A stretch of 41,266 nucleotides of DNA from a virus: the IMG/VR virus record IMGVR_UViG_3300005747_000468, positions 1-41,266 of that record; one strand, given 5' to 3'. Each line of letters begins with the position of its first letter. The first letter of the stretch is position 1. Of this stretch, positions 26,795 through 34,434 are shown one piece after another. The notes under the pieces were generated by a model. That model ran no database searches, was not told the DNA's origin, and saw only the letters and a program-made list of their open reading frames with translations. Both the position numbers and the translations under genes were made by a program.

Positions 26795-27448
26795 CTATAA
26801 TTCCATTAATTCATTTATACAGGTTTTTCCGTCTATAACTACAGCACAACCAATAGCTGGTTTCTTGCCACGCTTTGCGTATGCCATAGCATATGAATCG
26901 TGATCTATTCCGCAGCCAACTTGTGTTCCAAATATCTTAAAGTTTTGACCCACATACCAATCTGTGTAACATTGAGTGTGTAAGTGGCCCTGAACTGTCG
27001 ACATCATATCTGCACGACATTTCGTTCTAGCGGTTCCGCCCTCACCATGTATGTATTGAACGTCATTGTAAACAACACGATCAACAAAGTTCCATTCTGG
27101 AGTCCCTAAGACATCTTTATACTCACGTATCCACGCACTCGGTATAGACGAAGTCTGTGCCTTACGCATTATTATTCTGTCATGATTACCAATAGTGACA
27201 TCTGCAACGGGAAAGGCTTCATACCATTTATTTATTTTGGATATGGCTAGTTTCAATTCATCGCTTCCACCCATCCCGTCTGCATCTGTCTCGTGATAAG
27301 AACTATAGTGATTGTCTATCACATCTCCAATGAAAACAACGTGGTTACAGTTGTATTTTTTAAAAGTATCTTGACAGAACTCCAGGTATCCGTCAAGACA
27401 AAATGGCTCATGCAGATCTCCTATTACTAATATTCTGTTAGATTTCAT
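26795..27448 (-). CDS. Calcineurin-like metallophosphoesterase
   Basis: The 217-residue protein carries the complete motif set of the two-metal phosphoesterase superfamily: GDLHE (Asp11, His13), GDVIDNH (41-47), GNHD (87-90), YIHGEGG (His134) and GHLH (154-157). The length is typical of phage members. The enzyme would hydrolyse a phosphodiester or phosphomonoester in the cytoplasm. Targets in phages include nucleotides, RNA ends and signalling nucleotides, and the sequence does not decide among them. It is embedded between a small acidic gene that overlaps it by 11 bases and the dNTP diphosphohydrolase-like gene, which favours a nucleotide-related role. Confidence 0.85.
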   Translation of the reverse strand: MKSNRILVIGDLHEPFCLDGYLEFCQDTFKKYNCNHVVFIGDVIDNHYSSYHETDADGMGGSDELKLAISKINKWYEAFPVADVTIGNHDRIIMRKAQTSSIPSAWIREYKDVLGTPEWNFVDRVVYNDVQYIHGEGGTARTKCRADMMSTVQGHLHTQCYTDWYVGQNFKIFGTQVGCGIDHDSYAMAYAKRGKKPAIGCAVVIDGKTCINELMEL

Positions 27449-27617
27449 TTTTAAAAGTTTCCGTTAAATCTTGTAGTATTTCTTGTATATTCGCTATAGT
27501 TTCTTCTACAGCATCAAAATCCTCATCGAATAGAGCTTCGTAGAGGTCGTCGCAGAGATCGTGGACCATGTCCATTGTGGTGTTTATAAACCTAACTCTC
27601 TGGTGTTCGATATTCAT
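27438..27617 (-). CDS. Small acidic helical protein, 59 aa
   Basis: An unlisted short gene translates as MNIEHQRVRFINTTMDMVHD, continues with an acidic amphipathic helix (LCDDLYEALFDEDFDAVEET) and ends TETFKNEI. Its 3' end overlaps the metallophosphoesterase start by 11 bases, a spacing like other gene joints in this cluster. Leucines and isoleucines recur every three to four residues, suggesting a helical bundle or dimer. I do not recognise a family. It could regulate or bind the enzyme encoded next to it, but that is a guess. Confidence 0.6.
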   Translation of the reverse strand: MNIEHQRVRFINTTMDMVHDLCDDLYEALFDEDFDAVEETIANIQEILQDLTETFKNEI

Positions 27618-27674
27618 AGTATCATAAAGGTATTAAAGAAACTGAAATAATACTATGAGGTTATTAAAAAGTTA

Positions 27675-27908
27675 TTAACGATCCATGTGATATATCAAGT
27701 CTTTAGCTAGACCTGGATTTATTTTCTGTATAGCTCTATATATGTATCTTGACTTTCTTTTTACATCCTCACGCTCTTTCTTAGTGGAGTCTGAACCAAG
27801 GTTTGTATACATGTAGCTGTCTATCCTAAACAACTCATCAATCTTCTTTTTTTTACTCCAAGTTGCGAAGTCTATAATCCTGTCGACATCATCGTATCTG
27901 TATTCCAT
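27675..27908 (-). CDS. Conserved small phage protein, 77 aa
   Basis: The product reads MEYRYDDVDRIIDFATWSKK, then KKIDELFRIDSYMYTNLGSD and STKKEREDVKRKSRYIYRAI. I recognise the pairing of DFATWSKKKKID with MYTNLGSDSTKKE from unnamed proteins of flavobacterial phages. It is basic and helical, consistent with nucleic-acid or protein binding, but no motif proves this. Its start overlaps the 3' end of the upstream gene by 37 bases in another frame. A 57-base gap separates it from the next gene downstream. Confidence 0.65.
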   Translation of the reverse strand: MEYRYDDVDRIIDFATWSKKKKIDELFRIDSYMYTNLGSDSTKKEREDVKRKSRYIYRAIQKINPGLAKDLIYHMDR

Positions 27909-28207
27909 CTTATTACTTTTTTTGAATTAATATAATCTAAATAAACATCTATATCGTTTATATCTTGCACGTTATAAATGGTGTTTGAATGATCTGGCTC
28001 ACCCAAGAACTTAACCTCCAACCTCAGCTTGTCATCCACCACCATAGCAACGCTGTCATAAACACCGTCACCAGGATATGGAACATGAGACAGCAGGTGA
28101 AATATCGCATCCTGCGTGTGCTCCTCAAACTCAAGAATACTCATTGCTACCCCATCTGTGATTTTGTATAGATTAATTCCCTCTATAAACTTCCACTGTG
28201 AATCCAT
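27872..28207 (-). CDS. Hypothetical protein, 111 aa
   Basis: I do not recognise this protein. It starts MDSQWKFIEGINLYKITDGV, has a region with PYPGDGVYDSVAMVVDDKLR, and ends with a beta-alpha-beta-like segment (NTIYNVQDINDIDVYLDYIN). The alternation suggests a small alpha/beta fold. It overlaps the nuclease gene upstream by 35 bases and the next gene by 37 bases, which supports real expression within the polycistronic transcript. Confidence 0.55.
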   Translation of the reverse strand: MDSQWKFIEGINLYKITDGVAMSILEFEEHTQDAIFHLLSHVPYPGDGVYDSVAMVVDDKLRLEVKFLGEPDHSNTIYNVQDINDIDVYLDYINSKKVIRWNTDTMMSTGL

Positions 28208-28415
28208 ATTTTTCTAGTTCTTTTAATCTATATTCTTGAATCTTTGAAGTCTTACCCTTTGGAGTCTTGACCTCCGAGAAAACAACTGGCGTGTTCGGAG
28301 GTATAGCCACAATATCTGGTATTCCATTCTTATTGGTTTTAATTAACTTAATAACGTAATATCCTTCAGCTTCAAGCTGATCTATACGTTTTTTCTGTAT
28401 CTGTTGCTCCGTCAT
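28173..28415 (-). CDS. VRR-NUC-type PD-(D/E)XK nuclease
   Basis: This 80-residue single-domain protein has the nuclease core of the VRR-NUC family: a helix with Glu14, GIPDIVAI with Asp34, SEVK with Glu48 and Lys50, and Gln60 in KIQEYRLKELEKYGF. The same fold occurs in Holliday-junction resolvases and in FAN1-type structure-specific nucleases. As a free-standing phage protein it probably cuts branched DNA during replication or before packaging. It overlaps the small gene upstream by 44 bases and the gene downstream by 35 bases. Confidence 0.8.
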   Translation of the reverse strand: MTEQQIQKKRIDQLEAEGYYVIKLIKTNKNGIPDIVAIPPNTPVVFSEVKTPKGKTSKIQEYRLKELEKYGFTVEVYRGN

Positions 28416-28536
28416 GAGTGTCCCAAAGATTTTTTTCCGAAAGGTATTTAGGGTTCATAAGAGGAAGATAAAAGTCACATGGGATCCTGTTTATATAAAC
28501 AGTCTTCTTAATCATTCCTAACGTTTTTTCTTCCAT
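28372..28536 (-). CDS. Small hypothetical protein, 54 aa
   Basis: A short frame starts MEEKTLGMIKKTVYINRIPC, continues DFYLPLMNPKYLSEKNLWDT and ends EKTYRSA. It overlaps the VRR-NUC start by 44 bases in a different frame. A TAAATTTG box lies six bases before the ATG. I know no family. The residue mix is protein-like, and without it a 132-base hole would remain in an otherwise gapless cluster, so I accept it at modest confidence. Confidence 0.45.
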   Translation of the reverse strand: MEEKTLGMIKKTVYINRIPCDFYLPLMNPKYLSEKNLWDTHDGATDTEKTYRSA

Positions 28537-28542
28537 ACAGAG

Positions 28543-28550
28543 CAAATTTA
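28543..28550 (-). promoter_or_regulatory. Candidate -7 element inside the nuclease cluster
   Basis: On the - strand TAAATTTG matches TAnnTTTG and sits six bases before the ATG at 28536. The nearest upstream TTG is only 14 bases away, shorter than the usual 17-23, so the -33 part is poor. Confidence 0.3.
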
Positions 28551-28991
28551 ATCATTTTTTTTGACAATATCAGCGGAAATATACATTAAATCTATAGTTT
28601 TTACCATAGTTATAACATCTTTTCTACCATTTCTCTGATAAAGCTTGTACAATGCTGGCCTATTGGACCACTGTTTTGATGCACACTTTTTAGCTATAAA
28701 TTCAGCAAGGTTTTCTCGCTTCACAACTATCCAATAATCTAATATCTCAAAAGAGAAATAGTCAGCCTCACCATATAACCAACCCTTGTCTCCGTTCACA
28801 TTCTTGAGCTCAACCCAATGGATAGTTTCATCATAATCTTCATGGCGCTTTCTGCGTTTGATCATCTTTACATCATACTTCACGCAAAAATCCCAATGCT
28901 CGTGAATATCCTGCTCCCTTGTAGCCTCCTTCACGTTTTTAAAAAACTTACTAAACTCTATCTCTTTCTTTTTACCATCTGCCAACATCAT
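28548..28991 (-). CDS. PD-(D/E)XK-like nuclease, 147 aa
   Basis: The protein has a possible restriction-endonuclease-like core: Glu10/Glu12 in the first helix, HEHWDFCV with Asp34, and WVELKNV with Glu61 and Lys63. GWLYGEADYFSFEILDYWIV follows. I recall similar unnamed proteins from marine Bacteroidetes phages. The ELK strand preceded by an acidic strand about 27 residues earlier is the usual active-site layout, but the fold is not proven. It overlaps the SNF2 helicase gene by 20 bases, so it may act with that translocase on DNA. Confidence 0.6.
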   Translation of the reverse strand: MMLADGKKKEIEFSKFFKNVKEATREQDIHEHWDFCVKYDVKMIKRRKRHEDYDETIHWVELKNVNGDKGWLYGEADYFSFEILDYWIVVKRENLAEFIAKKCASKQWSNRPALYKLYQRNGRKDVITMVKTIDLMYISADIVKKND

Positions 28992-30186
28992 TTCTAAAAT
29001 GTTTTAGGGTGTAGTCTTTCTTTTGGATCACGGCTTTATAAACCTTCTTTTCTATACCTCCCTCAGCAAAAATCCAGTACACCTTGTTATACTTCCTGTC
29101 TTTAGTAGTCATCCTATCTCTGGCCTGCCAATAACTGGTGGCGCTAAAGTCTATGTTATAAAACACAATGTGCTCCGCATTTCGTAAGGATATACCCTCA
29201 CGTCCAGATACTATCTGTAAGGCTATATTCTTATCCGTGCTATCAAAAGTACTTAAATCTGTACATAATTGATCGCCAAAGACTTGCTTCAACGCATCTA
29301 GCTCAGCCTTGAACTTGTAGAATATGCCAACTTTTTGGCCATCAAACTTCCACTTAATAAAATCAGCCTTACTTGTGTCAAGAACAGTGCTGTTACCAGA
29401 CTCAAATTTAACAGTTCCGCTGTACATCTGGTGAAGCTTACTCATAAGCTTAACGCCTGTATCGGCCAATATAACTTCATCATCCATCTCAACAACCAAA
29501 TCCTTTTTTAGTTGCTTACAAATATCTCCAGTGTTCACTCTCACGGTTAGGATCTCCTCCTCAATCTCAGACTCAAACCCAGCTTGCTTTTGCGTATAAG
29601 ATATCATGTACGGCTTCATGAGATTATTTATACTCTGCCTTCCTCCAGAATAATCTGTAACCATGAATCCATTTATTTGCCTTTGAACCTTGTTTACATG
29701 ATCGTCACAAAACCTATAGAAATTTCTATACTTTCTAAATGGATTATTAGGAATGCCATACACCTGATGATACATTTGACTGTAACTTTCAGGTGTAGGC
29801 GTTCCAGACAACAAACAAACAAAAGAATTTTTTATCATTGATGCAACCTGTTTTGCCCTCTTGCTTGGCTTTGGGAATGCTCCAAGAGTATGAGCCTCGT
29901 CAAGTATTATCATGTCGAAATCTCCTTCGACCTTGTGTATAGACTCGTAGTTTATACAAGTCATTTCATAGTCTGGAGAAAGCAAATCATAATCAGCTTC
30001 TATGCTAGATATAGCCTTCTTCTTTGTTAAAAACAAAAGCCTCTTTATTCCGAGCCTTTGTGCCAGACCGAGACTAGTAAGCGTTTTACCAGTGCGTACT
30101 TCCATCGCAAGATACACAAAGCGATGTAAATTAATAACATTCCAAGCATGTTCAATTATTTTGTTTTGATAATCTCTGAATTTCAT
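28972..30186 (-). CDS. SNF2-type DNA helicase/translocase
   Basis: The 404-residue protein shows superfamily 2 motifs in order: FRDYQ (3-7), a Walker A variant EVRTGKT (29-35), Walker B DEAH (96-99), SGTPTPE (127-133), SGREGISL (from 327) and QARDRM (354-359). This is the compact phage SNF2/UvsW-like class. Such proteins use ATP to remodel branched DNA or displace proteins. The Walker A has Arg in place of the first Gly of GxGKT, a variation I have seen in phage members. The gene sits between a nuclease and a UVR-motif protein, suggesting recombination or repair of phage DNA. Confidence 0.88.
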   Translation of the reverse strand: MKFRDYQNKIIEHAWNVINLHRFVYLAMEVRTGKTLTSLGLAQRLGIKRLLFLTKKKAISSIEADYDLLSPDYEMTCINYESIHKVEGDFDMIILDEAHTLGAFPKPSKRAKQVASMIKNSFVCLLSGTPTPESYSQMYHQVYGIPNNPFRKYRNFYRFCDDHVNKVQRQINGFMVTDYSGGRQSINNLMKPYMISYTQKQAGFESEIEEEILTVRVNTGDICKQLKKDLVVEMDDEVILADTGVKLMSKLHQMYSGTVKFESGNSTVLDTSKADFIKWKFDGQKVGIFYKFKAELDALKQVFGDQLCTDLSTFDSTDKNIALQIVSGREGISLRNAEHIVFYNIDFSATSYWQARDRMTTKDRKYNKVYWIFAEGGIEKKVYKAVIQKKDYTLKHFRNDVGRW

Positions 30187-30421
30187 ATTTTAATTCTTTT
30201 ATATAATCCCGAAGGTCAACACATTTTTCGTAGTGCTCATGCTCCGCTAAAATCTCAAGAGCAGACTCAGCTGCATCTATTCTTGGCTGGTAATCTATGT
30301 ATGGCCAATCGGAAACATCTAAGAAAAATCCAGCGCCTTCGCTACGTCCAATCATAGAGTATGGATCCTCATTTAGAATAATGACCCTATAGGTGTTTAG
30401 TGCTACATCAATCTCTTCCAT
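30152..30421 (-). CDS. Small protein with a UVR-like motif
   Basis: The 89-residue product has an N-terminal part of unknown fold (MEEIDVALNTYRVIILNEDP). A C-terminal helical hairpin follows at about residues 53-83, reading ALEILAEHEHYEKCVDLRDY followed by IKELKYEIQRL. That pattern (E..YE.c..LRD.Ik.L) resembles the UVR motif that lets UvrB and UvrC bind each other. The gene overlaps the SNF2 helicase start by 35 bases. It might recruit host repair proteins or dimerise. This is a motif-level resemblance only. Confidence 0.6.
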   Translation of the reverse strand: MEEIDVALNTYRVIILNEDPYSMIGRSEGAGFFLDVSDWPYIDYQPRIDAAESALEILAEHEHYEKCVDLRDYIKELKYEIQRLSKQNN

Positions 30422-30764
30422 ATTTATTTCTTAAGTATTTATAAGTATAGTTCAAATGATTTTCTGCGTCGGTCTGACTACTGAAAGTAAGTCCACTCAA
30501 GGTTTCCTTACTATTGAACCTTCTTCCTTTTACTATAGCCCAGTCTTTACCCTCTGTAGTTATTCCGCCTCTACGGACTGCTATCTTAAACAGTCCGTTA
30601 GCCTTATAATACTCCTCAATGACCTCACCAGTATCCATGTCGACAACACTCTCTTTATTTGATATAGGGACTATATACACCTGAAAGTCATTATCCACAC
30701 ACCATTTGAAATCATTAAAATTCCAACCCTGGGATGAGATCTTGCTGTTCTTTTTTCTCTTCAT
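30408..30764 (-). CDS. Hypothetical protein, 118 aa
   Basis: I do not recognise this basic protein. It reads MKRKKNSKISSQGWNFNDFK, has a beta-rich middle (FQVYIVPISNKESVVDMDTG) and ends in a helix with lysines and arginines (LNYTYKYLRNKYGRD). It overlaps the primase-helicase 3' end by 50 bases and the next gene by 14 bases. A perfect DnaA-box sequence lies within its coding region. A DNA-binding role would fit its charge but is unproven. Confidence 0.6.
   Translation of the reverse strand: MKRKKNSKISSQGWNFNDFKWCVDNDFQVYIVPISNKESVVDMDTGEVIEEYYKANGLFKIAVRRGGITTEGKDWAIVKGRRFNSKETLSGLTFSSQTDAENHLNYTYKYLRNKYGRD
30691..30699 (+). other. DnaA-box consensus sequence
   Basis: TTATCCACA is the perfect consensus for DnaA binding. 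It lies inside the 118-residue gene, about 2.4 kb from the gene for a protein with a DnaA-type DNA-binding domain. A single box within coding DNA may be coincidence. Two weaker TTATACACA sites occur on the opposite strand at 26237-26245 and 38714-38722. Confidence 0.35.
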
Positions 30765-33138
30765 ACTTGTCGGTTTTGAAAATTATCCATCTACCCTGTT
30801 TTGATCGACCTTCTTCTATCTGGATATCACTTCTGTAATCCCCATAGTAATTTAACCACTTATAGAAAGCTGTTCTAGATATGGTCCTCTTACCGTTAGG
30901 AGCGAAGTCTGGATTGTCGTTTATGAAATCCATATACAACTCATCCTTAAATATCCTAGCATCAACTACAACTAAGTCGCAAACCTTAGTGCCTTCAACA
31001 AGGCCAACCCATTCAATAAACTCATGGCACGTGTCAGCCGCCAGTCTTTTTATTGCTGTGTTCGAAGAAACCGATTGAACCAATCCTGTAGACAAGTACC
31101 TTTTCAGATTGCTAACCATGTAGTTGTCGAATGCACACCACTCGTCTTCGTCCCACTCATCAAACAACCTCTTCCCAAATTCATCTACTGGTGTAAACTC
31201 TTTGGTGTAAAATTGCTTCAACTCTACCTCAAACTTACGTCTCATGAATGAATTACCTCTACCACGTATTGTGTAGTTTGTAGTAATCACAATCTTAGGA
31301 GAAAACTTAAATGGTATTCTGATAGCGTCTTTGTTTTTCTTCTCAATGGTAATCCCCTCAGTGATGGCGGAGAAAAGTCTTTCAAAATCAAAACCCTTCT
31401 TTACATCGTCAAAAGATATAACCTGAGTATCAGTGTTTATAGTTTGATATGCAAATGGTTTGTCGAAAGAAAATGCCTTACCATCGATCATAGCCACCTT
31501 CTTCATCATACTAACACCCTGAACAAATAACCCCTTACCTGTACCTCCCATTGGGTTATCACTGATGACCTCATCGTTAAGTATTACAGACGGACAAAAT
31601 CCTGGATCTTTGTATCCACTCATAAGGAACCCTATTGCAGACTCAAGAGACTCAACCCTATTGTCGTCATCTCCAGATATGTTTCTTATAAACTTTTGGA
31701 AATCACAATCTGTGATCTCACAAAATTCAAAATCTCTATCAATTACCTGATCCTTCCAAACATATCCGTCCAAGTCTACATAGTCAACCATTACAAGATC
31801 ATCGACACAAACCTTGAGGGCACAGTTTCTAAAGTATATAAATGAAAAGTCCTGCTCGTCCTCAACAAAGTGAACATCAACCGTATCAAGTAGAGATAAA
31901 AAATCCTCCTTGAAATACCGTGTCTTGTCTGCGAAGAAGTTGTAGATAGATAGGTCATCAAACTTTTCCAGATAACCAAGAACGAAATCCTTTATCTCCT
32001 CCTCAGAGGCACGCTCGATTAGGTTGTTGGTAACCTTAACAAACATATACTTCTTTGAATCATGTGGAGCAAACTTGTAGAACCCTCTGTGTTGCAAGAA
32101 CTCTTTAAACAAGTAGTGTACAATACTAATAGCACCACGCTCTGACTTCAGCCAAAACCTCTTGATAGAAGAGTCTTTCTCAAGATCGCTTACGACAGCC
32201 TTGACAATGGAGTCATCTACATCAGCTACTGATTCCTTAATAGAGTCAGCAGACTCGCCTCTGTTTATCTTTTGGCGTATCTTAGACATCCTGGCATCGT
32301 CCTCGTAATACTTTGTTCCATGAGCCATTACATCTCTATATGCGGAGTCTATAGTTGTTTTTATCTCAGTATGAGAAAACCCATTCGATGCGTAGTTGTT
32401 TAACACATACTCAGCCAAAGACTTGTTAATTCCGTATTCATTCAAAGCAGCCGCAAGTATGAAGGCATTGTTATTTCTCTGGCCTTCAACCATTGGGTAC
32501 TTCTTGGTCCACCACTTAATGAGTATCTCTATAATCTTATTGTCATCCGTGATGGGAATAGTTGGCTTATCCTTGAGTCTATCAACTGGTCTGTAGTCAT
32601 AGTCAGCCATCTTATTCCAAACTTCAGAATCCATATTAATATAAATATCTGGATCATAAGACTCATAACAAACACGACTCACGTTCTTAGTAGATATGTC
32701 AAACTTATCTGAACCGAAATGCTCGCCAAGAGCGTCAAAGTACCGCTTATGGTTTTCAATCTCAGCTGGTATCTTGATGATAACCTTTAATCCGTTTCCA
32801 CTTGGACTGATAAAGGCAGACATAACGTGAGGGTCAGATGAAACAAGATCCTTGTCTGACAGCATAGATTGTTCACTCTCATAACCATCAAAGTCCAAAC
32901 ATATCAATCCACTGTGCTCAAGTATGGCATCATCCGATCTCTTGCTAAATGTACCAGAAAAACATATCGCTGGCAATTCTTTTTTGAGATCATTCCTCTT
33001 AGTTTTGTCTTTTTCTTTCCTGATGGAAGATATAAGATCCTTATGTTTGCCGTCACGAACACGCTCAAGAACAAAGGATACATCCCTATGGAATGGAGTG
33101 TATATCTCCCTTATGTTTTTAAATATCGTAATCTTCAT
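30715..33138 (-). CDS. Primase-helicase (BT4734-like primase fused to SF3-type helicase)
   Basis: The 807-residue protein has an N-terminal archaeo-eukaryotic-type primase of the BT4734 class: ICLDFDG with Asp82 and Asp84, SPSGNGLKV (111-119) and VSRVCYESYDPDIY. A middle helical region follows. The C-terminal helicase has Walker A GGTGKG (531-536), Walker B ISFDD (Asp577, Asp578) and sensor TTN (619-621), followed by RRKFEVEL, as in phage superfamily 3 helicases. It would unwind DNA and lay primers at the phage fork. No DNA polymerase is in the window, so it probably recruits the host enzyme. Its start overlaps the stop of the DnaA-like gene by four bases (ATGA), which links initiation and helicase loading. 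Confidence 0.85.
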   Translation of the reverse strand: MKITIFKNIREIYTPFHRDVSFVLERVRDGKHKDLISSIRKEKDKTKRNDLKKELPAICFSGTFSKRSDDAILEHSGLICLDFDGYESEQSMLSDKDLVSSDPHVMSAFISPSGNGLKVIIKIPAEIENHKRYFDALGEHFGSDKFDISTKNVSRVCYESYDPDIYINMDSEVWNKMADYDYRPVDRLKDKPTIPITDDNKIIEILIKWWTKKYPMVEGQRNNNAFILAAALNEYGINKSLAEYVLNNYASNGFSHTEIKTTIDSAYRDVMAHGTKYYEDDARMSKIRQKINRGESADSIKESVADVDDSIVKAVVSDLEKDSSIKRFWLKSERGAISIVHYLFKEFLQHRGFYKFAPHDSKKYMFVKVTNNLIERASEEEIKDFVLGYLEKFDDLSIYNFFADKTRYFKEDFLSLLDTVDVHFVEDEQDFSFIYFRNCALKVCVDDLVMVDYVDLDGYVWKDQVIDRDFEFCEITDCDFQKFIRNISGDDDNRVESLESAIGFLMSGYKDPGFCPSVILNDEVISDNPMGGTGKGLFVQGVSMMKKVAMIDGKAFSFDKPFAYQTINTDTQVISFDDVKKGFDFERLFSAITEGITIEKKNKDAIRIPFKFSPKIVITTNYTIRGRGNSFMRRKFEVELKQFYTKEFTPVDEFGKRLFDEWDEDEWCAFDNYMVSNLKRYLSTGLVQSVSSNTAIKRLAADTCHEFIEWVGLVEGTKVCDLVVVDARIFKDELYMDFINDNPDFAPNGKRTISRTAFYKWLNYYGDYRSDIQIEEGRSKQGRWIIFKTDKYEEKKEQQDLIPGLEF

Positions 33139-33635
33139 ATCATTCTTAAAATAGCATCAAGTCTTATCTTGAGTGTTGTGAGTTTTTCGCTCGGTAGTCT
33201 TCTTATAGACTTAATCATCTGACGTCTTTCGTCCTCTTGATCTGTATCAATACTGTTCACGAGCTCTTCGTGCTTAGCCAATAGCTCGTTATATTTATCA
33301 GTTATATCCTCAAGTCTTTCTTCTGTGGTTTTGCTTGCATCAAAATTATCATCTATAACAAGTCTATCTAAAATCTCCTTGTACTGATCATAAGACTGCC
33401 TATAGTAGCGTTTAAGGTCTGGAAATACATTGTTTATAGAATGTAAAACAGTAGCGTGATCCCTATTCACAGACTTTCCAATAGAGGCAAGTGATCCAAG
33501 TTTGAGTTTGGTGTAAGCAATATCATAATATATTGCTCTCGCATTAACGTGATCACTATCTCTACACTTAGAAGTTATATCTAAGCCAGTGACATTTGAT
33601 ACAATCCCTATAAGATATTCTAATTTCATTTTCAT
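33135..33635 (-). CDS. DnaA domain-IV-like DNA-binding protein
   Basis: Residues 28-70 resemble the DnaA C-terminal DNA-binding domain. NARAIYYDIAYTKLKLGSLA leads into SIGKSVNRDHATVLHSINNV, the RDHATVLH helix being the DnaA signature. The AAA+ ATPase part of DnaA is absent. The rest of this 166-residue protein is a charged coiled coil (KTTEERLEDITDKYNELLAK). It could bind DnaA-box-like sites and load the primase-helicase encoded next, or block host DnaA. The direct coupling with the primase-helicase gene favours an initiator role. Confidence 0.75.
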   Translation of the reverse strand: MKMKLEYLIGIVSNVTGLDITSKCRDSDHVNARAIYYDIAYTKLKLGSLASIGKSVNRDHATVLHSINNVFPDLKRYYRQSYDQYKEILDRLVIDDNFDASKTTEERLEDITDKYNELLAKHEELVNSIDTDQEDERRQMIKSIRRLPSEKLTTLKIRLDAILRMI

Positions 33636-33646
33636 TGGATTTTAAT

Positions 33647-33681
33647 GAGAGGTTAGGGGAGGCTTACCTCCCCATGCTCTC
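33647..33681 (-). terminator. Strong hairpin after the SSB-like gene
   Basis: On the - strand a perfect 7-bp stem GGGGAGG/CCTCCCC with loop TAAG is extended by an outer GAGAG/CTCTC pairing. It lies between the SSB-like gene and the DnaA-like gene. The tract after it is only weakly T-rich (ATTAAAATCC), so it may be a partial terminator or an RNA-stability element that lets the SSB-like protein be made in excess. Confidence 0.55.
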
Positions 33682-33688
33682 AGTTTAA

Positions 33689-34342
33689 CTAAAAGTCTAA
33701 CTCTACTTCCTCTGGCTCTTGAGCTTCTTCTTTGTTGAAGTAAGCATCAAGATAGTTTTTGAGTTCAGACGCTACAGAATCGGCTTTAGCAGAATCTTTG
33801 GCATTCAAGTTAGCGCCCAAAGTAAAATCTGGTGTGCTGTACTTAATACTACCCTTCTTCTGATCCTTAGCTGACTTAACCTCAATCCACTGATTGTCTA
33901 CGAGGTTTTTGTTAGCCTCCATAAAGTCGGACCACTCACGAACAACTGCACCTTTAAATGAAAGGTTTGCGATTGTTCCGTCTTCCAGCATTACGTAGAC
34001 AGATCTGTGGTACTTACCTCCAGCGTTAGTAATATCTTGCTTGATATCTTTATAGATACCCTCTGCGATAGTACCACCCTTAAAGGCTCGTACAGTCATA
34101 GGCTCACTACCAATGTAGTACACCTCGTTAGCGTAGATACCGCTTTGGCTTGCGTCGTTCCAGCCCTTCACTGTGTGATAGTGCTGTAGAAAAACAAACT
34201 TTAGTGGTAGACCTACTTTGACGTTCTCCCCAGCTTCTTTATCATAGAAACTAAAAGATTTGTCATTTGACTTCCAGTCCAAATACTTGGACGTTGGGTT
34301 AGAGCTAGTGCTCTTCTCTGTGTTGTGGCTTATTCTTGCCAT
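33689..34342 (-). CDS. SSB-like single-stranded DNA-binding protein
   Basis: The 217-residue protein has a predicted beta-rich core with VKVGLPLKFVFLQHYHTVKG and SVYVMLEDGTIANLSFKGAV. It ends in an acidic tail with a terminal aromatic (EEAQEPEEVELDF). Such tails are typical of single-stranded DNA-binding proteins and bind replication partners. I recall near relatives in crAss-like and Cellulophaga phages. It is placed between the exonuclease and the DnaA-like and primase genes, which fits. It is flanked by hairpins on both sides, suggesting separate control of its level. No direct OB-fold motif can be proved by eye. Confidence 0.6.
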   Translation of the reverse strand: MARISHNTEKSTSSNPTSKYLDWKSNDKSFSFYDKEAGENVKVGLPLKFVFLQHYHTVKGWNDASQSGIYANEVYYIGSEPMTVRAFKGGTIAEGIYKDIKQDITNAGGKYHRSVYVMLEDGTIANLSFKGAVVREWSDFMEANKNLVDNQWIEVKSAKDQKKGSIKYSTPDFTLGANLNAKDSAKADSVASELKNYLDAYFNKEEAQEPEEVELDF

Positions 34343-34434
34343 AGTTAAAAGGATTTAAATCACGGTCATCTTGCCCTGACCGCTTGGGCTAATGTGTTAT
34401 TAATGATACAATTAGTATTGGTTTTGTTTCTTTT
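34343..34434 (-). promoter_or_regulatory. Gap with inverted repeat before the SSB-like gene
   Basis: This 92-base gap holds a 6-bp inverted repeat, CGGTCA/TGACCG with an 8-base spacer (34363-34382), 20 bases before the start of the SSB-like gene. It could form a leader hairpin or be a protein-binding site. I see no clear promoter in the gap. Confidence 0.35.
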
